64,000 nt of DNA from Pseudopyrenochaeta lycopersici (Eukaryota > Ascomycota > Dothideomycetes > Pleosporales > Pseudopyrenochaetaceae), in NCBI GenBank assembly GCA_003313425.1, contig NHZP01000025.1, positions 186,001 through 250,000 of the forward strand. The letters run 5' to 3'. Shown piece after piece: positions 1 through 11,165 of the stretch (the stretch's first letter is position 1; each line of letters opens with the position of its first letter). The position numbers and the translations under genes are program-made. The notes beneath the pieces were generated by a model, which was given only the letters and a program-made list of their open reading frames with translations, was not told the DNA's origin and ran no database searches.

Positions 1-263
1 TCTTGCATTACCTGCATTAGAGACGAATAGTGTCTTGTGCATGAGACAGTAGTAGGATGCTCCGGGCCAAGCACAAGTTGGTATCCTCTGCTTGCCCTTT
101 GGTATAGTACCGAAGCAGATTCGTAATGTTGCTGTTGATGAAGAAGGAAAGCCAGGCAGTATGCGCTGGTCAGCGTGTTGGGGTGCTCCTTCCCCAGCAC
201 CTTCTCGTATCCCTCCAGCGCTCGCCGGCTCATCTCCTCTGCTGCCTCGTACTTCCCCTGATA
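1..263 (-). pseudogene. C-terminal end of the TPR gene beyond the premature TAG
   Basis: Reading on in the same frame past the TAG at 264-266 gives a complete TPR unit (GKYEAAEEM...), a diverged last unit (YESASVLYQRA) and a closing stretch with LGPEHPTTVSC and HYSSLM, typical of the natural end of fungal TPR-type NLRs. No further stop occurs before the window edge. Equivalent units read CTG CAG TAT CAG where this one reads CTG TAG TAT CAG, so a single C-to-T change explains the break. It is either lost coding sequence or reached by readthrough. Confidence 0.8.
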
Positions 264-2785
264 CTACAGCATCGACGCAAGGTTGCTCGCGCTGGCCAGC
301 GTGTCTGGATGCCCCTTCCCCAGCACCTTCTCTCTTCCTTCCAGCGCTCGCCGGTTCATCTCCTCTGCTGCCTCGTACTTCCCCTGACGCTGCAACACTA
401 ACGCCAGGTTGCTCACGTTGGTCAGCGTATCGGGGTGCTCTTTCCCCAGCACCTTCTCACTTCCCTCCAGCGCTCGCCGGTTCATCTCCTCTGCTGTCTC
501 ATACTTCCCCTGATACTGCAGCACTAATGCCAGGTTGCTCACGCTGATCAGCGTGTCCGGGTGCCCCTTCCCCAGCACCTTCTCGTATCCCTCCAGCGCT
601 CGCCGGCTCATCTCCTCTGCCGCCTCGTACTTCCCTTGATACTGCAGCACCAACGCCAGGTTATTCATGTTGGTCAGCGTGTCTAGATGCTCCTTTCCAA
701 GTACCTTCTCATATCCCTCCAGCGCTCGCCGGTCCATCTCCTCTGCCGCCTCGTACTTCCCCTGATACTGCAGCATCGACGCAAGGTTGCTCACGCTGGT
801 CAGCGTGTTGGGGTGCTCTTTCCCCAGTGCCCTTTCTCTTCCCTCCAGCGCTCGCCGGCTCATCTCCTCTGCCGCCTCGTCCTTCCCCTGACGCTGCAGC
901 ACCAACGCCAGGTTGCTCACGTTGGTCAGCGTGTCCGGGTGCTCCTTCCCCAGCGCTTTCTCATATCCCTCCAGCGCTCGCCGGTTCATCTCCTCTGCCG
1001 CCTCGTACTTCCCTTGATGCTGCAGCACCAACGCCAGGTTGCTCACGCTGATCAGCGTGTCGGGGTGCCCCTTCCCTAGCACCTTCTCTTTTCCCCCCAG
1101 CGCTCGCCGGTTCATCTCCTCTGCTGCCTCGTATTTCCCCTGATGCTGCAGCACCAACGCCAGGTTATTCACGCTGGCCAGCGTGTCGGGGTGCCCCTTC
1201 CCCAGCACCTTCTCATATCCCTCCAGCGCTCGCCGGTTCATCTCCTCTGCTGCCTCGTACTTCCCCCGATACTGCATCACCAACGCCAGGTTATTCACGC
1301 TGATCAGCGTATCGGGGTGCTCTTTCCCCAGCACCTTCTCTTTTCCCTCCAGCGCTCGCCGGTTCATCTCCTCTGCCGCCTCGTACTCCCCCTGATGCTG
1401 CAGCACCGCCGCCAGGTTGCTCACGCTGGTCAGCGTGTCTGGATGCTCCTTCCCAAGTGCCTTCTCTCTTCCCCCAAGCGCTCGCCGGTCCATCTCCTCT
1501 GCTGCCTCGTACTTCCCCTGACGCTGCAACACTAACGCCAGGTTGCTCACGTTGGTCAGCGTGTTGGGGTGCTCCTTCCCCAGCGCTTTCTCATATCCCT
1601 CCAGCGCTCGCCGGTTCATCTCCTCTGCCGCCTCGTATTTCCCCTGATACTGCAGCACCAACGCCAGGTTATTCACGCTGGCCAGCGTGCCAGGGTGCTC
1701 TTTCCCCAGCGCCAGCTCATATCCCTTCAGCGCTCGCCGGTCCATCTCCTCTGCTGCCTCGTACTTCCCCTGACACCGCAGCACTCCTGCTAGGTTGCTC
1801 ACGCTGGCCAGCGTGTCGGGGTGCTCCTTCCCCAGCACCTTCTCTCTTCCCTCCAGCGCTCGCCGGTTCATCTCCTCTGCCGCCTCGTACTTCCCCTGAT
1901 ACTGCAGCACCGACGCAAGGCTGCTCACGCTGGCCAGCGTGCCAGGGTGCCCCTTCCCCAGCACCTTCTCACTCCCCTCCAGCGCTCGCCGGTTCATCTC
2001 CTCTGCTGCCTCGTATTTCCCTTGATACTGCAGCACCAACGCCAGGTTATTCACGCTGGTCAGCGTGTCCGGGTGCCCCTTCCCCAGCACCTTCTCTCTT
2101 CCCTCCAGCGCTCGCAAGTTCATCTCCTCTGCCGCCTCGTACTTCCCCTGATGCTGCAGCACCAACGCCAGGTTATTCGCGCTGGTTAGCGTGTCGGGGT
2201 GCTCTTCTCCCAGCGCTTTCTCATGTCCTTGCAACGCTCGCGAGATCATTGCTTCCGCGTCCTCATACCTGCCCAGCCCTTCTAATACCCTAGAAAGGTT
2301 GCCAGCGACTTTAAGCGTCTCAGGATGCCCGTTCCCCAGCACCTTCTCATTTCCCTCCAGCGCTCGCCGGTCCATCTCCTCTGCTGCCTCGTACTTCCCC
2401 TGATACTGCAGCACCAACGCCAGGTTGCTCACGCTGGCCAGCGTGTCCGGGTGCTCCTTCCCCAGCACCTTCTCTCTTTCCTCCAACGCTCGCCGGTTCA
2501 TCTCCTCTGCCGCCTCGTACTTCCCCTGACGCTGCAACACTAACGCCAGGTTGCTCACGTTGGTCAGCGTGTCGGGGTGCTCCTTCCCCAGCACCTTCTC
2601 ACTCCCCTCCAGCGCTCGCCGGTTCATCTCCTCTGCTGCCTCGTATTTCCCCTGATACTGCAGCACCAACGCCAGGTTATTCACGCTGGCCAGCGTGTCC
2701 GGGTGCCCCTTCCCCAGCACCTTCTCTCTTCCCTCCAGCGCTCGCCGGTTCATCTCCTCTGCTGCCCTATAGCTTCCTTTGGTCC
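12..2785 (-). repeat. 126-bp tandem array coding 22 TPR units
   Basis: Twenty units of 42 codons precede the TAG and two follow it. Most differ at only a few positions (RALEG-EKVLGK-HPDTL core). A markedly diverged unit near 2160-2330 (RYEDAEAMISRAL) and the last unit (12-135) look ancestral, with the near-identical units between them the product of recent expansion. Such homogeneity is typical of repeats evolving by unequal exchange, and assembly of the array could be collapsed or expanded. Confidence 0.9.
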
Positions 2786-4940
2786 ACATATACCACGCAG
2801 CGTTGCTCAGCATTTCAGTCCACTCCCCTAGTACTTCTTCGTCGGCCGGCTCGCGCTCCAATATAGGCTCGACGTGCGGAAGTAGAATCCGGCACTTCGC
2901 CCAGTTTTCAAATCTCCCAGCAGGGAACTCTCTTGCCATCAGCATGAAAAACTTCTGCCTCCACCGCTCCGCCTCGTTGAATGACGACAGCCAGACCCTC
3001 GTGCAGAACTGCACCAGCTGGTGCATCTCATACACATGGCTCTTCGCAGTCAATGTCACTAGCGAGTAAGCCCGTAGCATGTCCAGATCGTCGTCGAAAT
3101 CACTATTATCGTCGTCGCCTCTACTTCTATCTTTCTCGTTTTCTGAATGGCTGCGGAGCACCGACTCGTGAATGCCTTGCGGGTTGAAGAAGCTCATCAG
3201 AGACAGCAGGTCCGCGGCAGAACGTCTCTCTTCACGAATTTGCTCAAACGACATATACCATGTGGTGACCACCGAATTCGATGAGCCTTCATCCCGGCGG
3301 AGATCGCCAGAGTCTTTGCTGAGCAGATTGGCTCTCTTCTTATCGTTCTTCCAGAAGTCATCCAGATATCTGGATATTGTCATTCGAGGCGCACCCCGGT
3401 TGATGTACGCAGCTGCTTGGCTGATTGCGAGAGGTATGCGATCGAGAGCACGGATCAAATCTACCATGCCGCTTTTATTAGATGTATCCTCGAGCTTGTT
3501 GCGGAGGAGCTGAAGAGCTTGGCCTCCATCCATGGCATGAACTTCGTTGATGTTCTTGTAGCTTCCTGTCAGCCGGGCTGCCGCATCCTTGCTTCGAGAC
3601 GTGACTAGGATCGATCCGCGACTCTTGGGTATGTATGCCGCCAGCGGCCGTGGCGTGCCAGCAGATCGCTCGAATCTCGACTCCGGCCGGCGGTTATACC
3701 TGGGGAAGAATACGTCAACGTCGTCCGCATTGTCTAGCACCATAGTCCACGGGCCATTAGCCTCGTCGCACAGCCAGTCCCTGACCAGCTGGAGAGTGTT
3801 CGTCTTCGGGTCGACTCGACCGGGGAGCTCGAGCCTGTCAGCGATGCCTCTGTACCCTTCCTCGAACCGCGCCGCCGTGCTAGCGTGCACCCAGAACACC
3901 CACGTCTGCGGCGACGCTGCCCGGACACCGTGCGCGTATTGAATGGCGAGCTGCGATTTCCTGTTGTATTGTTAAACTTCAAGCACGGTAGAAAGATACC
4001 GATCGACCTACCCTACACCGCCGAGACCGACGATGGCTGCACGCGTCACTGGCCCTGCGCACTTCTCGCGGATCCAAGCTGAGATGTCGGACCGCTCTAC
4101 GAAGTCGGGGTCTCTACCGAAGGGCACGGTCGAGAAGGGCTCGCGTTTTTGCTTCAGTCGTTCTGTGGACAATGCTAGCGGTAGAGCAGGCAGTTCATCC
4201 CTCAAAGTCTCTTTTATCTCTTTCTGAAGCCGAATTAATGCCTTTTTCCGTCCTTCGCCGTATATGAGCGGTATATGGATGTCGAAAATGCCTAGCAGAG
4301 AGTATGCCGCATCTTCTTCGCGTTTCGTCTTGCGTCTTTCTGCCCACGACATTCGCTCATCAACGCTGAACCAAGATAGTGGGCTTCCTTGAAGACCTTG
4401 AATAGGAATTCCCGTGATGTCGTGAATTTCTTGCACGAGTGAAATTTTGTCCCCAAGTCGCTCGCCCTCTACGGAAAAAAACTCGACAGACGTCGGAGCA
4501 ACAAGCTCTTGAAGCGTCCATCCCCGAGTAAACCATCTGCTCTGTTGAAAGGCTTGTTTCCATGCCCGCTGAGAGAACAGGCCCCTCCCGATAGCGCAAT
4601 CGATCGAAACATCGGATAGATATACGTAGCATGTGGCCGCATCATGATACCAGCGGAACATGGAGTTGATGGCCTCTGAAAGCTCCGCACTACTTGATTT
4701 GTCGATACAACAAGTGTCCACCCAGAAGTATTGGAGATCGTCTTTAGCAGCTTGCTTTCCGCAAAATCGGATCTTTGCGTAGCCAGCTTTGCTCTTGCCT
4801 GCACCGTCTGCTAGATCTTTAAAGGTAACCTCTTCGTCGTCCGCTCCCCAAGTATGCGAAAGGACAGCATAGCGTGGAATGTTGTTGCCAAAGAATTCCA
4901 CCAGGCAGAATTCGCCATCTTCAAGCCGCAAAAGACGCAT
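264..4940 (-). CDS. HET / NB-ARC / TPR NLR-like STAND protein, truncated by in-frame TAG
   Basis: Two exons: 4940-4012 and 3960 down to 264. The 51-bp intron (3961-4011, GTAGGT...ACAG) splits the Walker A codon, and splicing gives GLGGVGKS. The start at 4940 gives MRLL, the usual first residues of this HET type. The HET domain (about residues 20-170) carries AILSHTWG-like, WVDTCCID and RGWTLQEL motifs. The NB-ARC domain has Walker B MVLDNADD, an ILVTSRS sensor and a RIPLAISQ block. From about residue 690 come TPR units of 42 residues. Such proteins act as cytosolic STAND switches in fungal non-self recognition: ligand on the repeats, nucleotide-driven assembly, HET domain triggering death. 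That role is known for the family and inferred here. The frame stops at TAG 264-266 after 1541 residues, although TPR coding continues below. The domains needed for signalling are all upstream of the stop. Confidence 0.85.
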
Positions 4941-5573
4941 GAAGGGAGGATCGTCGGCGAGCGCAAGCTAAGGAAATCATTAGAATAGATGTAGGCAAGA
5001 CGAGCACGGGTCGAGTGGTCAACGGACTGGCGACTTTGCTGGCTGGTAGGTTCATGGAGGAACGCCCGAGGGAACGGCTTGGAAGATGAAAGCGGGGCAC
5101 GAGGCAGTGCAAAGTGGCTGAGCTTCTCAATATCACGTGGCTGGGTAGGGCATGCTGATATGTGATGTCGAAGAGTAATTAAGGTGATTTGGCACTTGAT
5201 GCCGCCACCGCTAGCAGGGAGATGGCCGACCCGCTCCGGCCACAGGGTTGCCGTGAACGTCTAGAATGAATGGCGTTAGGAAGAGATATAACCATCGTTT
5301 CCAGTGACAGAACGGCATGGAGCCCTAGATAGTGTAGTGCCTTGCCAAGCATAGCTACCATGACAGCTCTGCTATCCATCGCGAACATGAACGATCCAAA
5401 CCCCTCATGTCGCTCACATGTCAAAGTAAAGCACGTCTCTACAACCCTAAAGATTGCAGTGCTCATGTAGGGAGCCGTTCATTGTTTAACCATACGGCAG
5501 CTGTATCACCACTAGGGCCGTCCCACTCTATCCAATCTTATAATTGTATTCCCCTTCTACGAGCCGAGACTAG
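4941..5573. other. Upstream region of the NLR gene; no gene seen
   Basis: Probably contains the promoter of the minus-strand NLR gene. No convincing TATA box or conserved ORF was found. The small ORFs here lack recognisable domains. Confidence 0.4.
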
Positions 5574-5643
5574 AGGCCTTTCGTTCGAGGCCTTTCGTTC
5601 GAGGCCTTTCGTTCGAGGCCTTTCGTTCGAGGCCTTTCGTTCG
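5574..5643. repeat. Minisatellite, 5 x 14 bp
   Basis: Five perfect copies of AGGCCTTTCGTTCG in tandem. Not part of any recognised gene. Confidence 0.95.
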
Positions 5644-5918
5644 GTCAGCGGAGGGGCAACAGTCGGTTTCGGAGCTTGAGGGCGAGGAAGCCATCGAGGT
5701 CATCGTGCGTTGGACCGCATCTCGAAGTGCGTTGGATAGCTGTGTCAAAGCCGCTTCGACGCTGGAAACACGTTAGCTAACTGACAAGCGCCGTGGCCGT
5801 GCGGGTCTTGGCACTGCTCCCAATCCCAAGCCGGGTTTAATCATATTCCGAGCGCACGTGCGATCCGCACAGCCACATATCTTGGGGATTCGCTTCCGTG
5901 GAAGTACCAATCAACATG

Positions 5919-6303
5919 GCGGCCCTGCATGAATTTGCCCGCGACAGCGCGCACTAGGCTGATGATTGCTTCTGAGCATTAGAGGGAGGTTCTGAGGCTC
6001 GGGCAAGGCTATTCTACGAAAATTTGGAGCGATAAAGACTTGACGTTGGCGCTGTGGGGAGGAAGGTCTGCTACGCCACGAAAAAAGGCGCTGTACAAAT
6101 CCGGCTCGGAGGCGACGATATGATCGTGATTTTTAGGAAAGAGTGCATCATAGACATTCAGGATTAGCTACAGCAGATTATTTTCATCGAATTATAGCAA
6201 TATTCTTTGCGCGCATGAGTTTTCTAGTTGCTGAAAGCCAAAGTACCCCTCAATTGTCTCGCCACACTGTGTGTCTCGCTACGCAGTGGGTGACGTTACG
6301 TGG
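5919..6303 (+). repeat. Dispersed non-coding repeat, copy 1
   Basis: About 385 bp that matches, inverted, the segment at 45931-46312. Shared blocks include AATTATAGCAATATTC, GGCGCTGTACAAAT and TGTGTGTCTCG. A weaker copy lies at 25475-25720 and a short piece at 30800-30840. No coding potential; probably a non-autonomous transposon remnant or other dispersed repeat. Confidence 0.8.
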
Positions 6304-6436
6304 CATATGTGATGCAAATTTTCAATAGACTTGAAATTATCTCAATTTTGTGAGTAATCTCACACTCTTTCTTCAGAGCGCAACCTGCTCCTTTATATCT
6401 ACGGCCTCAACTTCAGCTCTTCGGTCTGGCCGACGG

Positions 6437-7381
6437 TCAATCCGATATTCTCGGTCTCACTGAAAGTCTAAAATTTCGGTCTCTCCGATCAGATATCACC
6501 GTACTTTCTAGACCTGTCAACAGAGATAAGACCAAACGAATCTTGACTGTGTCATTAACATGACTGATATGAGCTCGAGAGTAACCCGACTTCATTGGCC
6601 AATTTCGGTAAATTATTGCCGCTGACTGGAGAAGAGAGTTGCAGAGGAACGTCCAAGTGAAGATATAGACGTATATCTGGGGAAGAGGTAGACCTTGGGC
6701 CATGCTGTTTTTAAACCCAAGTGCTGCCAAATTGAATACGCAGACAGGACTGCTAGCGATTGGTGCGTGCGGAGAAATACCTCATAGGATGGTTTGCGGA
6801 GGAATGGGAGAGAGAAGAGGAAAAGCAGGCAGAGAGATAATGCTCGTAAGTTGTAGCGAGTGAAATTTGGAGAAGGGAGGGAATCAAGTGCTTACAATAA
6901 GCCCCCAGAGATTTTCCGCTTGGTGTAAAGGGAATGTTTTCCTGTTGGCTAACATGGTAAAAACGTGAAAGCTGAGAAGAAAACACGACATTATACCAAA
7001 TGAACGGTGGACTCTACGATAGGTAGCTAAGGATAGTCCGAGTATATCCGCTAGAAAGCTTAGGTTGGGACCGGCGAAAGCTGGTATCAGGTTAACTAGA
7101 GAGAGGCCCGCGGCTCGCAGACTTGCTGAATGGACGGATGGAGCATTGAAACCAATACAAAACATGTTGACACCGATATAGAATAACTGTGATAGTATAT
7201 CAGCCCAGCTCCATGGGCCTAGGAATCGGTGCCGGTGGATCAGCTGCGGATGGATGAGATATAGAGACGCTTTAAGTTGCACGCTCTTCAGAAATGATCT
7301 GATATAGCGGCGGGTTCTGAAGATGAAAAGGCAGAGAAAGATGCTACCAGCGACTATAGCATAAACCTGAGTGATTTCCAT
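6437..7381 (-). pseudogene. Ferric reductase (FRE/NOX-like transmembrane domain) remnant
   Basis: Exon 1 (7381-6896) starts MEITQV and has an N-terminal membrane segment, then a bundle with HRSFGIMSCFLLSFH, an H-x13-H haem-binding pair. After GTAAGC at 6895 a second frame gives RTHQSLAVLSAYSIWQH, the second H-x13-H pair. Continuing to IYVYIFTW and HVNDTVKIRLVLS needs a one-base frame change near 6700-6725, and the frame ends at 6437 before the FAD and NADPH domains. Ferric reductases move electrons from cytosolic NADPH through haem and FAD to extracellular iron. This copy keeps only the haem-binding core, is frameshifted and lacks the catalytic C-terminus, so it is taken as dead. Confidence 0.75.
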
Positions 7382-7589
7382 AACGGAAATATTCGCATGA
7401 AAGGAAGGATGGTGTAAGCAACGGAGGTTGAAGAAAGATTAAGGGAAGCTGTGATAGCAACTACCCAAAAGGTTTCGCATAAGAATAGAAAGGCACTAGA
7501 TCTTGCACCTTAGTACTAGGGCCGAAATAGAATAGGGTCGACATTTGTCTGACGTAAAAATAGGGGGGGGGTTTCCAGATCCGGAACCT

Positions 7590-8055
7590 CAGCGCATGGA
7601 GGGCAAATTGAGCCTCTATTGGTGGAGTACAACCTGGCAGGCGTGAGTGGGTGACGTTGATTGCTGGTATCAACGCTATGGGCTGGACAATCCCACCCTT
7701 CATTATCTTCAAAGCCAAGAACCACGACACGTCCTGGCTACCTGATCTATCTAAGGGCTGGCGTATAGGCCTTAGTAAGAACGGCCGGACCAACAACGAA
7801 CTTAGTCTAGCCTAGCTACAGCACTTTATCTAGCATACAGCCGCCCGTACAGTAGGCAGTCACCGGCTACTAGTAATTGATGGCCACGAGAGCCATAAGC
7901 CACTTGCCTTCCAGGATCTATGTGAGGAGAACAAGATAATTACCCTCTGTATGCCTTCACATTCATCCTATATCTTGCAGCCGCTTGATGTGGGCTGCTT
8001 TGAACCATTAAAGCAGGCCTTTCGTCAGTTGCGGGTGGTGTTAGAGGCCCGATAA
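7590..8055 (+). pseudogene. pogo/Fot1-type DDE transposase fragment
   Basis: One frame from about 7640 reads QPG-REWVTLI-GINAMGW, then IDGHESH (second catalytic Asp), ITLCMPSHSSYILQPLDVG (third Asp region) and PLKQAFRQLR, all hallmarks of Fot1/pogo transposases of the Tc1-mariner superfamily. Two in-frame TAG codons occur between the first block and IDGHESH. The N-terminal DNA-binding half and the first catalytic Asp are missing. A stop at about 8055 ends homology. Dead transposon fragment. Confidence 0.8.
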
Positions 8056-9298
8056 AGCTCGACGGTGGCGTATCGTATTGCGCGCTTGTAATTTTCGTAG
8101 CATAATTATCTACTAGTCAACGAAAGGCCTTTCCTCAGCAGTCCGATGTGGTATTGGTTGGGAGATACACCGATAATGATATTGATGAAATGTCTATTGT
8201 CCACCGCTGTTATCTGCAGGTTAAGCGAGACGGTCGCGATTAACGTACTATCATGCTTCTCTGGCACTTTTTGCAGAAACCAGTTCACGAACGCTACTCA
8301 GGCTGCTTTGCGCCACATCATTTCAAGTAGTCAATGAAGATACGGTTGTATTGTAGGATAGACGAATCGCTGCCAGACGGCACTAATCTGGAGGGGATTA
8401 TATACTCCGGATCCCGTGAGTGACCTAGGGTAACCTAATCCCTGACATTAGAGACACTGAGCTGATGTCTAAGACATGGCTATTGTCGTGAGGCTATTGA
8501 GCCCAACTGGTACACGCTGCCTTCTCCCTTACCAGCCATCAGCAACCTTCTAAATATTATCATTCTGCTCACTGCATCAATCTAAAAAAAATTGCTTGCT
8601 CCTCTTGCTACGTGCCTAGTGGTGTTAATCCCAATAATGGCTTGAACTTGTCCAGTTAGCCCGTCTCTGTAGGGAACAATCAATATTATTGTAAAGGTTA
8701 TTTAGTTTGTATAAATTTCACAGGATCCACGTCAGACCGTATAATTTATGGTAGCAATTAAATAGCCAAGTTCTGAGCCGCTGATCATGGTCGTGGTATG
8801 GCAGATCTGCAGGTCCGCGCTCACTCCCGCAGATCGCGATCAACCTATCACAGCAGGGCCATGAATCAAGGTCATTTCACGGCGTTCTCCATCCTACCAA
8901 CTCATGCCTCAAAACTGGAGGTGGCTGTTCGCCGAAGATAACTGTATATTGTTTGATGACCTCATTGGCTGCCACATATAGTGAATAAATCGAGAGCTGG
9001 ACAGGCGTGGATTGTAGTTCTCCCGTTCTGTTGCCCTAGAATTTACAGAGTCAACTCAACCATTGCATATGATCTTATGATACGCCCAAAGCCTATTCGC
9101 GTAATGCACGGGCCCCTGGACACCTGCAGCACGGCCAGTGCTACCGTAACTAGTGCCGCCATGACTTACTTGGTAGATTAGTGCTGTGTCTCGCTGTGTC
9201 GTGGTCTTGCTGATCCATCTCCATGCGACCGGAAGCTACCGAATACCGTCAACCCTTTCTTGATCCATCCGCTTTAGGCATTGCTTCTCCCCGCCACG
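8056..9298. other. Intergenic, upstream of hydrophobin; no gene seen
   Basis: AT-rich sequence with no conserved ORF. The part nearest 9298 should hold the hydrophobin promoter. The first few hundred bases may be residual transposon DNA. Confidence 0.4.
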
Positions 9299-9306
9299 TA
9301 TAAATA
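9299..9306 (+). promoter_or_regulatory. TATA box of hydrophobin gene
   Basis: TATAAATA lies 146 bp upstream of the hydrophobin ATG. It is followed by a CAACAACAACAATAAC-rich, ATG-free leader typical of strongly expressed fungal genes. Confidence 0.65.
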
Positions 9307-9452
9307 TCACTTGCCCTGGTTTCTCAAGACCGAACATCCTATCATCATTAACAACAACAACAATAACAACTTTCACACTCAAGCAAAATCCACAAATACA
9401 CTTCCAACTTCCCCCACTTTCACCATATTCAACCCATCGACAACCCTTCAAA

Positions 9453-9837
9453 ATGTTCACTAAGGCCGCTATCCTCGCTCTTGCTGCTGTCGCTGTTGCC
9501 GTTCCCACCAATTGGGCGCGCCAGGATGGCGGCGACACCTGTGGCAACGGCAACACCGTCCATTGCTGCAACTCCGAGACCGTCAAGAAGTTGACTGGCC
9601 ATGGGCTTATCCCCATCAATGCCGATCTTCAGAATCTCCTCAGCCAGTGTAACGATGTCACTGTTGCCGTTCTTGGTGGCGCTGTTCCAATCAAGAACCT
9701 ATGCTCCCAGCAGGCTGTTTGCTGTGGCGAGATTGAGCAGAATGTAATAAGATCACCAAAGTCTCTTAAAGTTGTATTTACTAACAATAACACTCTAGGG
9801 TCTCGTCAACCTCGCCTGCACCGCTCTCAATTTGTAG
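9453..9837 (+). CDS. Class I hydrophobin (109 aa)
   Basis: Two exons, 9453-9743 and 9799-9837, with a 55-bp phase-0 intron (GTAATA...TCTAG). Splicing yields 109 residues. The first 17-20 form a signal peptide (MFTKAAILALAAVAVAV). Eight cysteines follow with spacing C-x7-CC-x26-C-x17-C-x5-CC-x12-C, the diagnostic hydrophobin pattern; the long C3-C4 and C4-C5 gaps place it in class I. Hydrophobins are secreted and self-assemble into amphipathic rodlet layers that coat aerial hyphae and spores and aid attachment. The last cysteine is encoded only in the small second exon. Without splicing the frame runs on to 9995 with no hydrophobin features, which supports the intron. It is the only gene in this part of the window without damage, so probably functional. 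Confidence 0.95.
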
Positions 9838-10794
9838 ATACACATACCGACATTATTCTTTTGATCGACCACAGACCACCCCGAGGCCGCCGTATCCCAT
9901 ACCAGGATCGGCTTCACAGTACCAGCCGCCTCACCACCACCAAGCTCCGGAAGCTAGAATGTCCTCACAGACAAGACCACGAAGCTACGCAATAGCAAAA
10001 TTTAGCAGTTAAGAAATGAAATAATGGCTGCGTGTCGTGCTGCTGGATAGAAGACACTTAGGATTCTATCAAATGGACTAGTCTCGGTTGTTTGCATGTC
10101 CCTGTTAAAACTGTGAAGGTGCACCATGCCAGAGCACTCAGTGAAGCTTTATGGGCATCGGTCCTGTTGTACAAGATGTGCTTTGGAACAACTATGCCGA
10201 CCTTGGCAGGTAAGGATCTTCTGTGAGCATCTCGGTTGAACATATCGATGCAAGTCAATAGGAGCGTTGCATCCACTGCCTTTCTGGGATCAGTTCACCG
10301 GTCGGTACTCGGCTACCGTTGATTTCATTCAGTGGTGTCTTAATGTATAGGTATGTCGGCAGCTCTAGATTAACTTAGTTAGCTTATCTCTTGGGCGCGT
10401 ATCTCGGCGGCATAGCCGTTCTTTGATTCGCTAACATCTGTCGATGGGGCATGGAGGGTATTATCGTCATGTCTGATTTTTGCATGTGGAGATTCACGAT
10501 CCATTGACGAGCATAGATGTGGAGATGGCCAGGAGAAAAGGAACAACCGTAGCGATAGAGGCTACCAGAGAACACATGCAAGCGTCCAAGACTGCCGTGA
10601 CACCCTCGTTAGCGGGAATCATATGCGAAGAAAAGCATGAGAATGGTCGGTAGAGGCGAGAGTGGATACGGCTTCAGGGCGACAAGCTTCAAGAGGAGGC
10701 AAGATATGTCCTTGTCGATAAAAATAGATTGGCCTTATTTTGGGCCACTTTGGATTTGGGCTCCCTTCATCTTTTAGACGCTTTCTATTTTAGA
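9838..10794. other. Intergenic; no gene seen
   Basis: Starts with the hydrophobin 3' region. Small ORFs on both strands have no recognisable domains. Confidence 0.4.
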
Positions 10795-10985
10795 ACCACC
10801 CATTTGTAGCGCCTTCTCTGGAGCCAAAAACACGTCCTTGCTGATGTCGAGCCCATTTTGTTGACACTGGGCCCGAAATGTTCTTGCAACTCCCTTCCGA
10901 AAGACGCCTGCGCTTCCGCACTGACGAGTTCGACAGCAATGGGATGGCGACTTGATCACCGGCGAGGGATACGGTCGCTTGCATT
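10795..10985 (-). repeat. Gene fragment shared with 58240-58415
   Basis: On the minus strand one frame reads VFRKGVARTFRAQCQQNGLD followed by an acidic DVF-APE stretch. The same peptide with conservative changes (VFRKGVARTLRVQCQRNGLD) is encoded on the plus strand at 58240-58415. The two are clearly homologous at DNA level over about 170 bp. The family is not recognised. Possibly pieces of a dispersed gene family or transposon. Intergenic sequence without a gene continues to 11165. Confidence 0.6.
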
Positions 10986-11165
10986 TCGAGTTTCCGGTTC
11001 TTGCAACCAACAAATTGTTCATCCCAAGCGAGCCCTGTCTCGCTTAACAGACATATACTTAACAATACAGTCACTTGCTTCAACAGACCAGATCAGACCA
11101 GACCATTCCGACTGTAGGCAGTCCGTACGGTAGGTAAAGGTAGACTCTTCTCGCGAGAGTTAAGC

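Noticed and set aside
92..2831. Many long plus-strand ORFs over the first 2.8 kb (for example 1457-2293, 278 aa)
   Set aside because: Antisense shadows of the 126-bp TPR array; they repeat the same Pro/Ser-rich or Leu-rich peptide and have no independent features.
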